Positions 45,747-56,074 of a DNA stretch of 64,000 nt are shown here, piece after piece. The notes beneath the pieces were generated by a model, which saw only the letters and a program-made list of their open reading frames with translations, was not told the origin of the DNA and ran no database searches. Positions within the stretch are counted from its first letter, which is position 1, and each line of letters starts with the position of its first letter. The translations under genes were made by a program, and so were the position numbers. This stretch comes from an uncultured Bacteroidota bacterium (lineage in GTDB: Bacteria; Bacteroidota; Bacteroidia; B-17B0; Aurantibacillaceae), in the NCBI GenBank assembly GCA_903893815.1, contig CAITNS010000059.1, positions 1 to 64,000 on the forward strand. The letters run 5' to 3'.

Positions 45747-47285
45747 ATGTTGCAAGAACTAAGTGAACAAGAAGGGTTAAGAAGAGAGAAATTAGCCGAA
45801 CTAAAAAAATTAGGCATCGATCCATATCCTGCAGAGGAATTTAAAATAAATGTAACCGCTCATGATATCAAGGAAAACTATGAGCGTGATAAATTAAATT
45901 ACAAAGACATTAGCATTGCTGGTCGTATCATGAGTTTGCGTGATATGGGTAAAGCAGCGTTTGCGGTTATACAAGATAGTACAGATCGGATACAAATTTA
46001 TGTTCGTAGAGATGATATTTGTCCTAATGAAGATGATAAAGTATTATACGATATTGTTTGGAAAAAATTAATTGACTTAGGTGACATTATTGGAATTCAA
46101 GGTTACGTGTTTACTACTAAAACTGGTGAAACATCAATTCATGTCACTTCCTTTAAATTATTAAGTAAATCTTTAAAACCGTTACCTGTTGTAAAAACAG
46201 ATGCGGATGGAAATGCGTTTGATGAAGTTTCAGATCCCGAATTTCGTTACCGCCAACGTTATGTTGATTTAATTATTAATCCAAAAGTTAAAAAAACATT
46301 TGAGCAACGTACAAAAATTATTTCTTCTATCCGTAATTTCTTAAATGATCATGGTGCTTTAGAAGTTGATACTCCTGTATTGCAATCTATACCTGGTGGT
46401 GCAGCGGCTCGTCCGTTTTTAACGCATCACAATGCATTGGATATGCCTTTGTATCTGCGTATTGCTAACGAATTATATTTAAAACGTTTAATCGTTGGTG
46501 GTTTTGATTGGGTATATGAATTCAGTCGTAACTTCCGTAATGAAGGAATGGACAGAACACACAATCCAGAATTTACGGTATTAGAATTTTACGCTGCGTA
46601 CCGTGATTATTTTTGGATGATGAATACCACCGAAAAATTATTAGAAAAAATTGCCATGGATTTACATGGTACAACTGAATTAACAGTAGGCGACAAAACT
46701 ATTAATTTTGCCCCACCATTTAAACGCGTTACCATTTATGATGCTATTAAAGAACATACAGGGCACGATGTTAGTAAAATGGACGAATCCGAATTAAGAG
46801 CAGTATGCAAAACGTTACATTTAGAAATAGATGAAACGATGGGTAAAGCAAAATTAATTGATACTTTGTTTGGAGAAAAATGTGAAAGCAATTACATTCA
46901 ACCAACGTTTATTACTGATTATCCAGTTGAGATGAGTCCGTTGACTAAAAAGCACAGAACAGAAGCTGGATTAGTAGAGCGTTTTGAGTTAATGATTAAT
47001 GGTAAAGAAATTGCCAATGCGTATTCCGAATTAAACGACCCTATCGATCAGCGCGAACGTTTTGAAGATCAAGTTAAATTAATGGAGCGTGGCGACGATG
47101 AAGCGATGTTTATTGATTACGATTTTTTACGTGCTTTAGAATATGGTATGCCACCAACAGCAGGTATTGGTTTTGGAATTGATCGTTTGTGTATGTTGTT
47201 AACCAATCAACCATCTATACAAGATGTATTATTGTTTCCGCAAATGAGACCAGAAGTACAACATGTAACGACAGAAGAAATATAA
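45747..47285 (+). CDS. lysS: Lysyl-tRNA synthetase, class II
   Basis: Charges tRNA(Lys). 512 residues: an N-terminal OB-fold anticodon domain (ISIAGRIMSLRDMGKAAFAVIQD), then the class II core with motif 1 (FLNDHGALEVDTPVLQSIPGGAAARPF), motif 2 (FRNEGMDRTHNPEFTVLEFY) and motif 3 (GIGFGIDRLCMLL). Also seen are NAYSELNDP and PVEMSPLTKKHR, typical of LysS. Length is normal. A lipoprotein gene follows after 10 bp. Confidence 0.97.
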   Translation: MLQELSEQEGLRREKLAELKKLGIDPYPAEEFKINVTAHDIKENYERDKLNYKDISIAGRIMSLRDMGKAAFAVIQDSTDRIQIYVRRDDICPNEDDKVLYDIVWKKLIDLGDIIGIQGYVFTTKTGETSIHVTSFKLLSKSLKPLPVVKTDADGNAFDEVSDPEFRYRQRYVDLIINPKVKKTFEQRTKIISSIRNFLNDHGALEVDTPVLQSIPGGAAARPFLTHHNALDMPLYLRIANELYLKRLIVGGFDWVYEFSRNFRNEGMDRTHNPEFTVLEFYAAYRDYFWMMNTTEKLLEKIAMDLHGTTELTVGDKTINFAPPFKRVTIYDAIKEHTGHDVSKMDESELRAVCKTLHLEIDETMGKAKLIDTLFGEKCESNYIQPTFITDYPVEMSPLTKKHRTEAGLVERFELMINGKEIANAYSELNDPIDQRERFEDQVKLMERGDDEAMFIDYDFLRALEYGMPPTAGIGFGIDRLCMLLTNQPSIQDVLLFPQMRPEVQHVTTEEI

Positions 47286-47295
47286 AAATAAATTT

Positions 47296-47832
47296 ATGCG
47301 TAAAATACTTTATTATAGTTTGCTAGTAATTGCTTTAGGATTTTTTTCATGCGAAGAACATCCTAAAGTGGTTGAGCAAAAAAAGCCTCGTATCTTCCCT
47401 GAATACAGTGAAGCGTTGGATGAGATTATTCGTAGTAAAGATGGCGTTATAAGAGGCGTTGATTTAAATAGTAAGGCTGATGTTATTACTAAAACAGAAA
47501 CGAAAGAGCCTTCTGAAGTAGCCCACGATTATTTATATTTTGAATATACCATTGATAGCATAACAAATTATTCCGTAGCTTACAATTTGCAAAAAGATAG
47601 TTTGGATGAAGTAGAAGTGCAAATCAATTGTAGCGACTTAGATTTAAGTTCTCATTTATTTAACGACTTAAAAACCTACTACGAAAAAAAATTGCCTAAC
47701 CCAACAGAAGATAAAGGTTTTGTAGTTTACAATTGTTTTGAAGGTCAACGTAAGCCTTTTGTAGTGTCTTTAACGGATAATAGTTCGCCAAACATGGGTA
47801 TTATTAATTTGGTTATTTATAAGGATAAGTAA
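47296..47832 (+). CDS. Small lipoprotein of unknown function
   Basis: 178 residues with a lipoprotein signal (LLVIALGFFSC, Cys at 19, then EEHP). The mature part is charged and acidic, with no recognised domain (IRSKDGVIRGVDLNSKADVI, YEKKLPNPTEDKGF). It probably shares the lysS transcript, with 10 bp between them. Confidence 0.78.
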   Translation: MRKILYYSLLVIALGFFSCEEHPKVVEQKKPRIFPEYSEALDEIIRSKDGVIRGVDLNSKADVITKTETKEPSEVAHDYLYFEYTIDSITNYSVAYNLQKDSLDEVEVQINCSDLDLSSHLFNDLKTYYEKKLPNPTEDKGFVVYNCFEGQRKPFVVSLTDNSSPNMGIINLVIYKDK

Positions 47833-48852
47833 TCAATACTGATACATTAACTTTACAATTCGTAAACTCTTGTTATTGGGATCTCTGATAATGTATGAGT
47901 TTACTTTTTTTGCTGCATCAGTTACGTAGCTTATTTCCTTGAGCAGTTGCCCGTTTTTAAATTGTTTCTCAGTCAGTAAGCAGTCATTAGCGTCATATTC
48001 ATAAGTACGAATCTGCTCCATATTGCCATTACTATTGCTTTTATAAGAAGCCTTAGTTAATTGTCCTTTGGCATTATATTCAAAATTACTGTTTTGTGTA
48101 ATCCAAGCAACGGTGTATTGTTCGTTAATAGATACTGGTTTATTAGCATCATTCAGCGTATAAATAATTTCTTTGTAAGGTCTGCCTTCATCGTTCATGC
48201 AGATTTTTTTGTATTGATTTTTTCCAGTAGATAAATAGTTGAATGTTTCTTCGCTAATAATGAACTGCCCACCTAATTTAAACTCTGTTTTATTTTCTGA
48301 TACATTGGTTTCTTTACAACGTTTTTCTTTTTCTACTTTCCCTCCCGAAGAATAATCATAATAGTTACTTTCATAATAAGTGCCATCATTATAGCGTTTC
48401 AACTTCAATAAATTATTGCCGGTATAAAAGTAGTTGGTAGAAACCGTATCATAAACATATTCATTTTTGGTATAAGAGTGCCCGTTACTTATTTTTCTAC
48501 CTCTGCGATAAACAGGTTCTGAATGATATTCTTTTTGAATCACTTTAATGATAGAGGTATTATAAAAGCGAGTTAAAAAACCATTGGTGTTAAATTCGTA
48601 ATAAGTTAATAATCCTTTATCTTCAGCTACTTGTAAATCTTTTTTATCAATAATATCAAAAGTGATAGATTTTATTTTTTGAGATTTGATATACTCCGTA
48701 TTAAATGGCAATTGATTTTCAAAGGCTGTTTCAGCAGTTGGAATCAATGTCTGAGCTATAAGCGACGAGTGATAAGTGACAAGTGATAAGATGTAAAACA
48801 CGATTAGTATTTTACACTTTACATTCCATTTATTATGTAGTTCCTTCTTCAA
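47833..48852 (-). CDS. Secreted YD/RHS-like repeat protein of unknown function
   Basis: 339 residues. A signal peptide runs to about residue 34 ([22 protein letters not shown]). The mature part has many short Tyr-rich strand repeats of RHS/YD style ([60 protein letters not shown]). The signal-peptide codons contain a tandem GTGATAAGTGAC-like motif (on the plus strand, about 48769-48790) that looks like a dispersed repeat. It overlaps the end of the upstream DUF255 gene by 20 bp. Confidence 0.78.
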   Translation of the reverse strand: MKKELHNKWNVKCKILIVFYILSLVTYHSSLIAQTLIPTAETAFENQLPFNTEYIKSQKIKSITFDIIDKKDLQVAEDKGLLTYYEFNTNGFLTRFYNTSIIKVIQKEYHSEPVYRRGRKISNGHSYTKNEYVYDTVSTNYFYTGNNLLKLKRYNDGTYYESNYYDYSSGGKVEKEKRCKETNVSENKTEFKLGGQFIISEETFNYLSTGKNQYKKICMNDEGRPYKEIIYTLNDANKPVSINEQYTVAWITQNSNFEYNAKGQLTKASYKSNSNGNMEQIRTYEYDANDCLLTEKQFKNGQLLKEISYVTDAAKKVNSYIIRDPNNKSLRIVKLMYQY

Positions 48853-50845
48853 TTTGCTTTAGAGCTTCAGCAACAGTTTCGGTTGGTAATAAGCAGCTGT
48901 TGTTTTTACAAACATAAATCAATGTTTGTCCTTCAACATATCTGTTTTTTAGCAATGGTAAATCTGATGTTTTATCGCTTAAAGCAAATATCACATTTGG
49001 AGGGCTTTGTTTATAGAGTGCTACTAAATTTTCATTAACACTTTTACCAACAATTACCACTTCGATTTGAGGTTTCAAATATTGGAGTAATAGGCACGCC
49101 CAATTACTATATCCTGGCCCATAACTTTCAATCTCTTTTATTACTGATTTTAAAAGCTTTTCAGAGATCTGACGATAGTTAGTGTTATCAAAATAAATAG
49201 ATAATTTATATAAATTAATCGCCATTTGTGAGCTGGAAGCAGGAATTACGTTGTCGCTCCATTCGGCTTTTCGAACCACTAATTTTTCCTGACTTGAATC
49301 AGTAAAGTAATACGTATTTTGTTTATCGTCGTAAAAATGTTTTAAAGTGTAATCCGACAATACTTTAGCTTTCAATAACCAGTTTTCATTTGCAGTAATT
49401 AAATACACTGATAAAAAGGCATCAATTACAAAGGCATAATCTTCTAAAAAGCCAGAAATAGAAGTGTTATTATTAATGACGCGAAGTAATTGCCCATTTT
49501 CTTTACAATAATTTTTGACTAAATAATTAGCATTGGCTAGTGCGAGTGTTTTAAAATCTTCTTCTTTAAAAACTAAATAAGCATCTGCTAGTGCCTTACA
49601 CATTAAGCCATTCCAAGAGGCTAATACTTTATTATCTAATCCTGGTTTTACTCTTTTTTCTCTAACATCCAATAAAATGGCGTTACAAGCTTTGATTTTT
49701 TGTTGAAGTTCAGAAATAGATACATTGTGTTTTAATGCAATGATTGATTCTTCTGTGTCACGCATCAATACATAGTTTTCATCTTCCCAATAGCCGACGT
49801 CATTCACACAGTAGTAGTCTGCAAATAATTCAAAATCATTTTTTAGTAATCTATGTAATTCTTCTTTTTGCCACACATAGTATTTTCCTTCTATACCTTC
49901 GCTATCGGCATCTAAAGCTGAGTAAAAACCAAAATCAGGATTAGTTAATTCACGTTTTACGAAGTCTATGGTTTCGTAAACTATTTTTTTGTACAATTCA
50001 TTTTTAGTTTGTTTGTAGGCTTCACTGTATAAACTAACCAATTGCGCATTGTCGTACAACATTTTCTCGAAGTGTGGCACTTTCCATAATACATCGGTGC
50101 TATATCTCGCAAAACCGCCACCTAATTGGTCGTAAATCCCTCCCAAAGCCATTTTAGTTAAGGTTACATCCAAATGTTTTTTGACATTCAAATCATTTTC
50201 ATAAAAATGATAGTTCAATAAAAACTGATAATTATTTGGTAAAGGAAATTTTGGCGCACGGTTTGGTCCGCCATGCTCTGTGTCAAATGATTGTTTCCAT
50301 TTATAAACTGAATTGGTAAGCGTTAACAGGTCAAAACTAGTTCCATCATATACTTTTGGAATTTCTAATTGCTCCAATCCATCTGTTAAATGTGCCGCAT
50401 ATTCGTATGCTTTATCAGGGTTAGTAGCAAATAAATCTGCTAAATTGCCCAACACATTTATCCATTGTTTTTTAGGAAAATAGGTTCCTCCATAAATAGG
50501 TCTTCCATCTGGTAAAGCAAAACAATTCAAAGGCCAACCTCCTTGTCCTGTCATTAATTGCACTGCTCCCATATACACCATGTCAATATCGGGACGTTCC
50601 TCTCTATCAACTTTTATATTGATAAAGTTTTCGTTCATAATCGTTGCTACTTGTTCATCTTCAAAGCTTTCATGTTCCATCACATGGCACCAATGGCAAG
50701 CGCTGTAACCAATACTTACTAAAATGAGTTTGTTTTCCTTTTTAGCCAACGCTAAAGTTTCATCATTCCAGGCATACCAATTCACAGGGTTGTTGGCATG
50801 TTGGAGTAGGTAAGGACTGCTTTCTTTTATTAGACTGTTTGGCAT
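48833..50845 (-). CDS. Thioredoxin-domain protein of the DUF255/YyaL (SPATA20-like) family
   Basis: 670 residues. The N-terminal thioredoxin-like domain carries [17 protein letters not shown] with Cys at 50 and 53, followed by [15 protein letters not shown] and [23 protein letters not shown]. The rest is an (alpha/alpha)6-barrel with [28 protein letters not shown] and [15 protein letters not shown]. The fold resembles N-acylglucosamine 2-epimerases; the reaction is not established for the family. The likely start is [23 protein letters not shown], the conserved N-terminus. Confidence 0.93.
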   Translation of the reverse strand: MPNSLIKESSPYLLQHANNPVNWYAWNDETLALAKKENKLILVSIGYSACHWCHVMEHESFEDEQVATIMNENFINIKVDREERPDIDMVYMGAVQLMTGQGGWPLNCFALPDGRPIYGGTYFPKKQWINVLGNLADLFATNPDKAYEYAAHLTDGLEQLEIPKVYDGTSFDLLTLTNSVYKWKQSFDTEHGGPNRAPKFPLPNNYQFLLNYHFYENDLNVKKHLDVTLTKMALGGIYDQLGGGFARYSTDVLWKVPHFEKMLYDNAQLVSLYSEAYKQTKNELYKKIVYETIDFVKRELTNPDFGFYSALDADSEGIEGKYYVWQKEELHRLLKNDFELFADYYCVNDVGYWEDENYVLMRDTEESIIALKHNVSISELQQKIKACNAILLDVREKRVKPGLDNKVLASWNGLMCKALADAYLVFKEEDFKTLALANANYLVKNYCKENGQLLRVINNNTSISGFLEDYAFVIDAFLSVYLITANENWLLKAKVLSDYTLKHFYDDKQNTYYFTDSSQEKLVVRKAEWSDNVIPASSSQMAINLYKLSIYFDNTNYRQISEKLLKSVIKEIESYGPGYSNWACLLLQYLKPQIEVVIVGKSVNENLVALYKQSPPNVIFALSDKTSDLPLLKNRYVEGQTLIYVCKNNSCLLPTETVAEALKQIEEGTT

Positions 50846-50868
50846 TGGTTTGTGTTTATTTATTTTTG

Positions 50869-50962
50869 ATTACGAATTAAATACGAATTACATACGAATA
50901 TACGAATCAAAGCTGGTTAGGCTTTGCATACCCAGATTCGTATATTCGTAAAAATTCGTAAT
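50869..50962. repeat. Dispersed palindrome (ATTCGTATATTCGTA family)
   Basis: Left half: repeated tacgaatta and tacgaata units (50870-50908). Right half: gattcgtatattcgtaaaaa (from 50935), the inverse of the left. It lies between two genes read in the same direction and is the whole of that gap. Confidence 0.75.
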
Positions 50963-50976
50963 TATTATTTTAAAAC

Positions 50977-51615
50977 TTATACCAGAAAAGGATTATTCAT
51001 TCTCTCAAAACCAATAGTGGTAGGCATTCCATGTCCGCTATATACTTTCATGTCATCACCTAATGGTATTAATTTTTCTTTGATAGATTTTATCAAAGTG
51101 TCGTGATCTCCCATCGGTAAATCAGAACGGCCAATACTTCCATAAAACAACACGTCTCCACCAATTATGAATTTATCCTCTAAATTATAATAAGATATGC
51201 TTCCTGGTGAATGCCCTGGTGTATGCAATGTTTGTAAAGACGAATTGCCAAAACTAATCAAGTCACCTTCTTTGATAAATTCTTTGGGCATCGGACTTTG
51301 AATAGTTGGTATACCATACATATTTGCTGTTGCAACCTGCTTTTCAATAAAATAAACATCATCTTTATGCACTTCTGGTAGTAAGCCAAAAGTATCAAAT
51401 ACATATTTGTTACCATTAATATGGTCGATATGAGAGTGCGTTAAGATTAAACGTTTCACATTTAAGTTATTTTGTGATATAAAATCGTTTAGTTTTTTGT
51501 TTTCGCTAGCAGTGCTATTTCCTGGGTCTAATATGATACATTCATTGGTTTCATCCCATAAAACATAGGTGTTTTCCTGAAAAGGACCGAAGGCGAAATA
51601 GTGTACGTTTATCAT
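50977..51615 (-). CDS. MBL-fold metallo-hydrolase (glyoxalase II-like)
   Basis: 212 residues. The metal-binding motif THSHIDH gives His60, His62, Asp64 and His65. Further ligands are the His of LHTPGHSPGS and the Asp of IIGGDVLF, then a final His in YSGHGMPT. The whole is a minimal beta-lactamase-fold domain without the C-terminal glyoxalase II extension. A thioester or persulfide hydrolase role is possible. It starts MINVHYFAFGPFQENTY, the usual start of this subgroup. Confidence 0.9.
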   Translation of the reverse strand: MINVHYFAFGPFQENTYVLWDETNECIILDPGNSTASENKKLNDFISQNNLNVKRLILTHSHIDHINGNKYVFDTFGLLPEVHKDDVYFIEKQVATANMYGIPTIQSPMPKEFIKEGDLISFGNSSLQTLHTPGHSPGSISYYNLEDKFIIGGDVLFYGSIGRSDLPMGDHDTLIKSIKEKLIPLGDDMKVYSGHGMPTTIGFERMNNPFLV

Positions 51616-51664
51616 AGTATTTTAAAGAATTATTCGCTAAATTTAGGGCTTATTATTCAATTTA

Positions 51665-54600
51665 ATGAAGCGGTTACTTTCTTTATTTTTTCTAGTGGTA
51701 TGTATTAAAACTACGTATTCACAATTCTATTATGGTTCTCAATTAGAATTTGGAAAAAACCGTCTGCAATATCAGTCATTTAATTGGACCTATTTTGACT
51801 TTGAACGTTTTAGAGTGTATTTATATGAAGGAGGCCAAGAAATTGCGAGATACGCAGCAACTTCAGTAGATAGACAATTGCCTATTATGGAAAAGCGTTT
51901 GGATTTTCAATTGGATGATAAAATTGACATCATTGTTTACAATAACCAAAACGATTTTAAACAAAGTAACATTGGCTTAGCATCTGAAGAAAATGGAAAC
52001 ATTGGAGGTGTTACTCGAATTATTGGAGATAAAATTTTCATTTATTTTACGGGTTCTCATGCCGATTTGGATAAACAAATTCGCGCAGCTTTAGCTGAGT
52101 TGATGGTTGATCAAATGATGTATGGTGGCAGAGCGAGAGACATTGTTAGAAACTCAACATTATTGGCCTTGCCTGATTGGTTTAAAAACGGATTGATTGC
52201 CTATTTATCAGAAGGTTGGAACTCCTCCATTGATAATCGAGTAATGGATGCCATACAGAATGATAAATTTTTGAAGTTTAATCAATTAACTGGTAAAGAA
52301 GCAATCATGGCTGGTCACGCTATGTGGTATTATGTTGCTGAGGAATATGGTGAAGCTGTGATTCCTAATTTGTTATATATGACTAAAGTGAGTCGTAATC
52401 CTAATAACGCTTTTTTATATGTGCTAGGAACATCCGTTCAATATATGACTAGTGAGTTCACTAATAAAATGGCGAAACGTTATTTTGATTATAAAGATAG
52501 TACCCGCAAAAATCCTGTCACTGAATCTGTTCTTAAAAAACAAAAAAAATCACGTCACTATTATCAATTAAAGGTGAGTCCTGATGGACAAAAAATAAGT
52601 TATGCAACTAATGAATTAGGACAGTATAAAGTTTTCATCAATACGATTGGCGAGAAAAAAGTTAAACGTTTAATTAAATTAAATCCAAAATTAGAGCGTT
52701 TAGAAGATAATACCTATCCTTTAATTGCCTGGCACCCAAATAACACAGTGGTGTCGATGATATACGAACGTAAAAATGTTTTGAAACTTCATACTTACGA
52801 TGCAGAAAGTAAAGAAACAAATAAGAGAAATGTTACTGGCTTTGAAAAAGTAAACAGTTATGCGTTTTCACATGATGGCAAACGTATTGTAATGAGTGCC
52901 GTTAAAAAAGGTAAAGGTCAATCTGATATTTTTATCTTCACCTTAAATTCTGGCGGAGTAGAGCAAATTACCAATGATGCATGGGACGATAACAATCCTG
53001 TGTTTGTAGATAACTCAAAAGGTATTTTATTTCAATCCAACAGAGCACATGATTCTATCAAAGGAAATGAAGATGCAAAATTGTACTTAAAGTTTTCTAA
53101 AAACAGCGATATATTTTATTATAATGCAGCTACTAAATCTAATTTATTATATAGAGTAACTAACACACCTGATGTAAATGAAACTAGTCCGCAAGAATAT
53201 AGCAAGGGAGTTATTGCTTATTTAGGAGAAGCTAATGGCGTTTATAATAGATACGTTGGTGAGTTAGATAGTTCCATTGCTTTTGTAGATACAACGGAGC
53301 ATTACCGTTATTTTTATAATTCAAAAGCCATTACTAATTACCAAAAAAATATTCAAGAATATCATATCAATGCGCGTTATAATAGATACGCCGAAATTAT
53401 TATCGATAATTTTAAAGAAAGATTAATGGTGTCTCCATTAACTCCTCCAAATGATATTAAGCCTATAAAGCTTAATAGCACTTGGTTTAAAGCTGTTCCT
53501 CGAACAAATTTGGCTGACCCAGATAAAATAATTATTACAAACCCTGTTCGACGTGATGAGAATTTAGGTCAAAAAGTGGCTGATACAACAGCAAAAAAAT
53601 CAGAAGGTATTGATTTTGAAAATTATGATATTAAGGGAGAAAAGAAAAAAGATCCTTTTGTTGTAAATACGAAACCTATTGACAAAGACTCTCCTGGACT
53701 TGGGGTTAAAAATCCTCAAGAAGCAGGAGGTAATTCTTCTAACGAATTGCGATTCCCTATACAGCAAAATTACTATACTAGTTTTAAAACTGATCAAGTT
53801 GTTACGCAATTAGATAATTCGTTTTTAGGAACCAATTACCAGCGTTTTACTGGTGGTGGAAGTCCAGTATATCTGAATCCTGGATTAAATGCATTATTTA
53901 AAATTGGACTAAGCGATTTATTTGAAGATAAACATATAGTTGCTGGATTTCGTATTGCTGGTTCTTTAGACAATGAATATTTATTAAGCTGGGAAAATAG
54001 AATTAAAAATGTAGATAGGCAATTAGTCTTACACCGACAGTCATTTTTAAAAGTTAATGGTTACGCTGGTATTGCCAAAATATTAACGCATGATGCTCGT
54101 TATACTTGGAAAATTCCATTTAGCGAAGTGTCTGCCACTAAATTGTCTATTATGTATCGTAATGATAGAACTGTCTTTGCGTCCGTTAGCGATGAGAGTT
54201 TACCCACACCAAATGCTTATGATAATTATGGTGGAGCCAAAGTGGAATATATTTTTGACAATACCAGAAAAAGAGGATTGAATTTATATAACGGTACTCG
54301 TTTTAAAATGTGGGCAGAGTATTGGAGACTAGTAAAAGAAGAACAGCATGATTTATTAACCATGGGCTTTGATTTCCGTAATTATAAAAAAATTCACAGA
54401 GATTTAATTTGGGCTAATCGTGTTGCTGGCGCTACTTCTTTTGGTAAAGACAGATTAGTGTATTATTTAGGGGGTGTAGATAACTGGTTAAACCCTCAGT
54501 TTGATAATAGCATTAATATTGTAAAACCAGAACAATATCAGTTTCAAACTTTAGCTACTAACTTGAGAGGCTTTAAACAAAATATTCGTAATGGAAATAA

Positions 54601-54955
54601 TTTTGTAGTATGGAATAGTGAAGTACGTTGGCCAATATTTAAATATTTATTGAACCGACCAATTCGTTCAGACTTTGTTCAAAATTTCCAAATTATTGGC
54701 TTCGGAGATTTAGGAATGGCTTGGTATGATTTAAATCCTTATAGTGATGAAAATGTATTAAACAAAAATGTGTATGTTGGTAATCCTGTCACTCTAACTA
54801 TTTTTAATCAAAAAGAGCCAATTGTTGGAGGTTATGGTTTCGGATTACGTTCGCGTTTATTAGGTTATTTTATTCGTGTTGATTTTGCTTGGGGGGTAGA
54901 TGATAAAAAAGTGCAAAAAGGAATGACCTATTTATCTTTAACTACTGATTTTTAG
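51665..54955 (+). CDS. TolB-like beta-propeller protein with C-terminal outer membrane barrel
   Basis: 1096 residues with a signal peptide (KRLLSLFFLVVCIKTTYS). Residues about 30-280 resemble a peptidase-MA-like fold without a clear HExxH (LPDWFKNGLIAYLSEGW). PD40/TolB-type propeller blades follow (VSPDGQKISYATNELGQYKVFI, FSHDGKRIVMSAVKKGKGQSDIFIF, FVDNSKGILFQSNRA). From about 690 the protein turns into a strand-rich barrel with repeated aromatic-Gly pattern, ending GMTYLSLTTDF. It would sit in the outer membrane; function unknown. Close relatives are common in Bacteroidota. Confidence 0.82.
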   Translation: MKRLLSLFFLVVCIKTTYSQFYYGSQLEFGKNRLQYQSFNWTYFDFERFRVYLYEGGQEIARYAATSVDRQLPIMEKRLDFQLDDKIDIIVYNNQNDFKQSNIGLASEENGNIGGVTRIIGDKIFIYFTGSHADLDKQIRAALAELMVDQMMYGGRARDIVRNSTLLALPDWFKNGLIAYLSEGWNSSIDNRVMDAIQNDKFLKFNQLTGKEAIMAGHAMWYYVAEEYGEAVIPNLLYMTKVSRNPNNAFLYVLGTSVQYMTSEFTNKMAKRYFDYKDSTRKNPVTESVLKKQKKSRHYYQLKVSPDGQKISYATNELGQYKVFINTIGEKKVKRLIKLNPKLERLEDNTYPLIAWHPNNTVVSMIYERKNVLKLHTYDAESKETNKRNVTGFEKVNSYAFSHDGKRIVMSAVKKGKGQSDIFIFTLNSGGVEQITNDAWDDNNPVFVDNSKGILFQSNRAHDSIKGNEDAKLYLKFSKNSDIFYYNAATKSNLLYRVTNTPDVNETSPQEYSKGVIAYLGEANGVYNRYVGELDSSIAFVDTTEHYRYFYNSKAITNYQKNIQEYHINARYNRYAEIIIDNFKERLMVSPLTPPNDIKPIKLNSTWFKAVPRTNLADPDKIIITNPVRRDENLGQKVADTTAKKSEGIDFENYDIKGEKKKDPFVVNTKPIDKDSPGLGVKNPQEAGGNSSNELRFPIQQNYYTSFKTDQVVTQLDNSFLGTNYQRFTGGGSPVYLNPGLNALFKIGLSDLFEDKHIVAGFRIAGSLDNEYLLSWENRIKNVDRQLVLHRQSFLKVNGYAGIAKILTHDARYTWKIPFSEVSATKLSIMYRNDRTVFASVSDESLPTPNAYDNYGGAKVEYIFDNTRKRGLNLYNGTRFKMWAEYWRLVKEEQHDLLTMGFDFRNYKKIHRDLIWANRVAGATSFGKDRLVYYLGGVDNWLNPQFDNSINIVKPEQYQFQTLATNLRGFKQNIRNGNNFVVWNSEVRWPIFKYLLNRPIRSDFVQNFQIIGFGDLGMAWYDLNPYSDENVLNKNVYVGNPVTLTIFNQKEPIVGGYGFGLRSRLLGYFIRVDFAWGVDDKKVQKGMTYLSLTTDF

Positions 54956-54960
54956 TAATC

Positions 54961-55347
54961 ATGCAAAACAAAAAGCCAATGACTATACAAATTCTATTAA
55001 TTTTATTAGCTGTAGGATTAGCAGCTGGATTTTTAAGCGGCATGGTTGGCATCGGCGGGGGCATCATCATTGTGCCAGTATTAGTTTATTTTCTTGGGTT
55101 TACCCAGCATCAAGCACAAGGCACCACCTTATTTATGTTTTTGTTGCCAATAGGAATTTTAGGAGTAATGAATTATCATAAACAAGGCTATGTAGATTAT
55201 AAAACAGGATTGATTATCTGTACTACTTTTATTTTTGGAAGCTACTTTGGTAGTAAATTATCTATTTCTTTAGACCAAAAAACAGTGAAACAAATTTTTG
55301 GTGCCATCATTATTTTGTTAGGCGCTAAAATGTTGTTTTGGAAATAG
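54961..55347 (+). CDS. Half-size TauE/SafE-family (TSUP) membrane protein
   Basis: 128 residues with four hydrophobic segments and the conserved GMVGIGGGIIIVPVL motif near the N-terminus, then QHQAQGTTLFMFL. Full TSUP anion exporters have two such halves, about 250 residues; this has one, so a homodimer is likely. It lies 5 bp after the TolB-like gene, so they are probably co-transcribed. Substrate unknown (sulfite, sulfonates or other organic anions in relatives). Confidence 0.88.
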   Translation: MQNKKPMTIQILLILLAVGLAAGFLSGMVGIGGGIIIVPVLVYFLGFTQHQAQGTTLFMFLLPIGILGVMNYHKQGYVDYKTGLIICTTFIFGSYFGSKLSISLDQKTVKQIFGAIIILLGAKMLFWK

Positions 55348-55348
55348 T

Positions 55349-55924
55349 CTACTTCCCTTTTCTAATCGAAAACAACCTACCCACTGCAGAGGTCTTTCCA
55401 TCATCTGTAAAAACACCATGCTCAGAGCCTTTTACATCTTCAATCGAATAAAAAGCATTAGGTGTAAGTGTATTAATCAAATTAATAACTTCTGCTTTAT
55501 CGGTTCGCTTCACAATTGTAAAAATTAGTTTTACTGGCCCCATGGCTCCTTGACCATCTACTATAGTAATTCCTTGATGCCTAACTTTTAATGCTTCTGT
55601 TAACGTAGTAATATCTTCATTACTAATAATGCGAATAATTTGAGCGCCCATTGCTAAACGCTCTTCAATATACATTCCTAAATAAGTACCTGCACTAAAT
55701 CCAGCTGCCCAAGCTATAAAACAAGCTACATTATCTAAATGACTAAATACTTGCCTCATGGCCACTAACCAAATTAAGACTTCAAAAAAGCCTAGAATAG
55801 GTACTATTTTTTTAAATCCTTTCGATATGAAAATGTGACGCAGCGTTGCCATGGTCACATCACCTAAACGCGATATGAAAATAAGAATTGGTAGTATAAT
55901 CCAGCTGAAATAATCGAATTCCAC
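55349..55924 (-). CDS. DUF2179/UPF0316 membrane protein
   Basis: 191 residues: three membrane helices in the first about 90 residues with RLGDVTMATLRHIFISKG, then a soluble DUF2179 domain (about 105-175, RIISNEDITTLTEALKVRHQGITIVDGQG). The family resembles the B. subtilis YebE group; its role is unknown. It is convergent with the TSUP gene, ending one base from it. Confidence 0.9.
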   Translation of the reverse strand: MEFDYFSWIILPILIFISRLGDVTMATLRHIFISKGFKKIVPILGFFEVLIWLVAMRQVFSHLDNVACFIAWAAGFSAGTYLGMYIEERLAMGAQIIRIISNEDITTLTEALKVRHQGITIVDGQGAMGPVKLIFTIVKRTDKAEVINLINTLTPNAFYSIEDVKGSEHGVFTDDGKTSAVGRLFSIRKGK

Positions 55925-56074
55925 GATGTGTGTTTAATTTCCAATAAAAGTACTTGTACTTTATTGATGTAAAATACGTTATGCGTTTAATTATTAATAA
56001 TCTGTTGTTTAAACAATAGCATTATTTGGCTAAAATTAACAAGCAATAAAGCGGAAATTTAGAGTATCGAAAAT

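Noticed and set aside
53600..53809. Minus-strand frame inside the TolB-like gene
   Set aside because: Shadow of the plus-strand coding sequence, basic and hydrophobic from reverse codons only.
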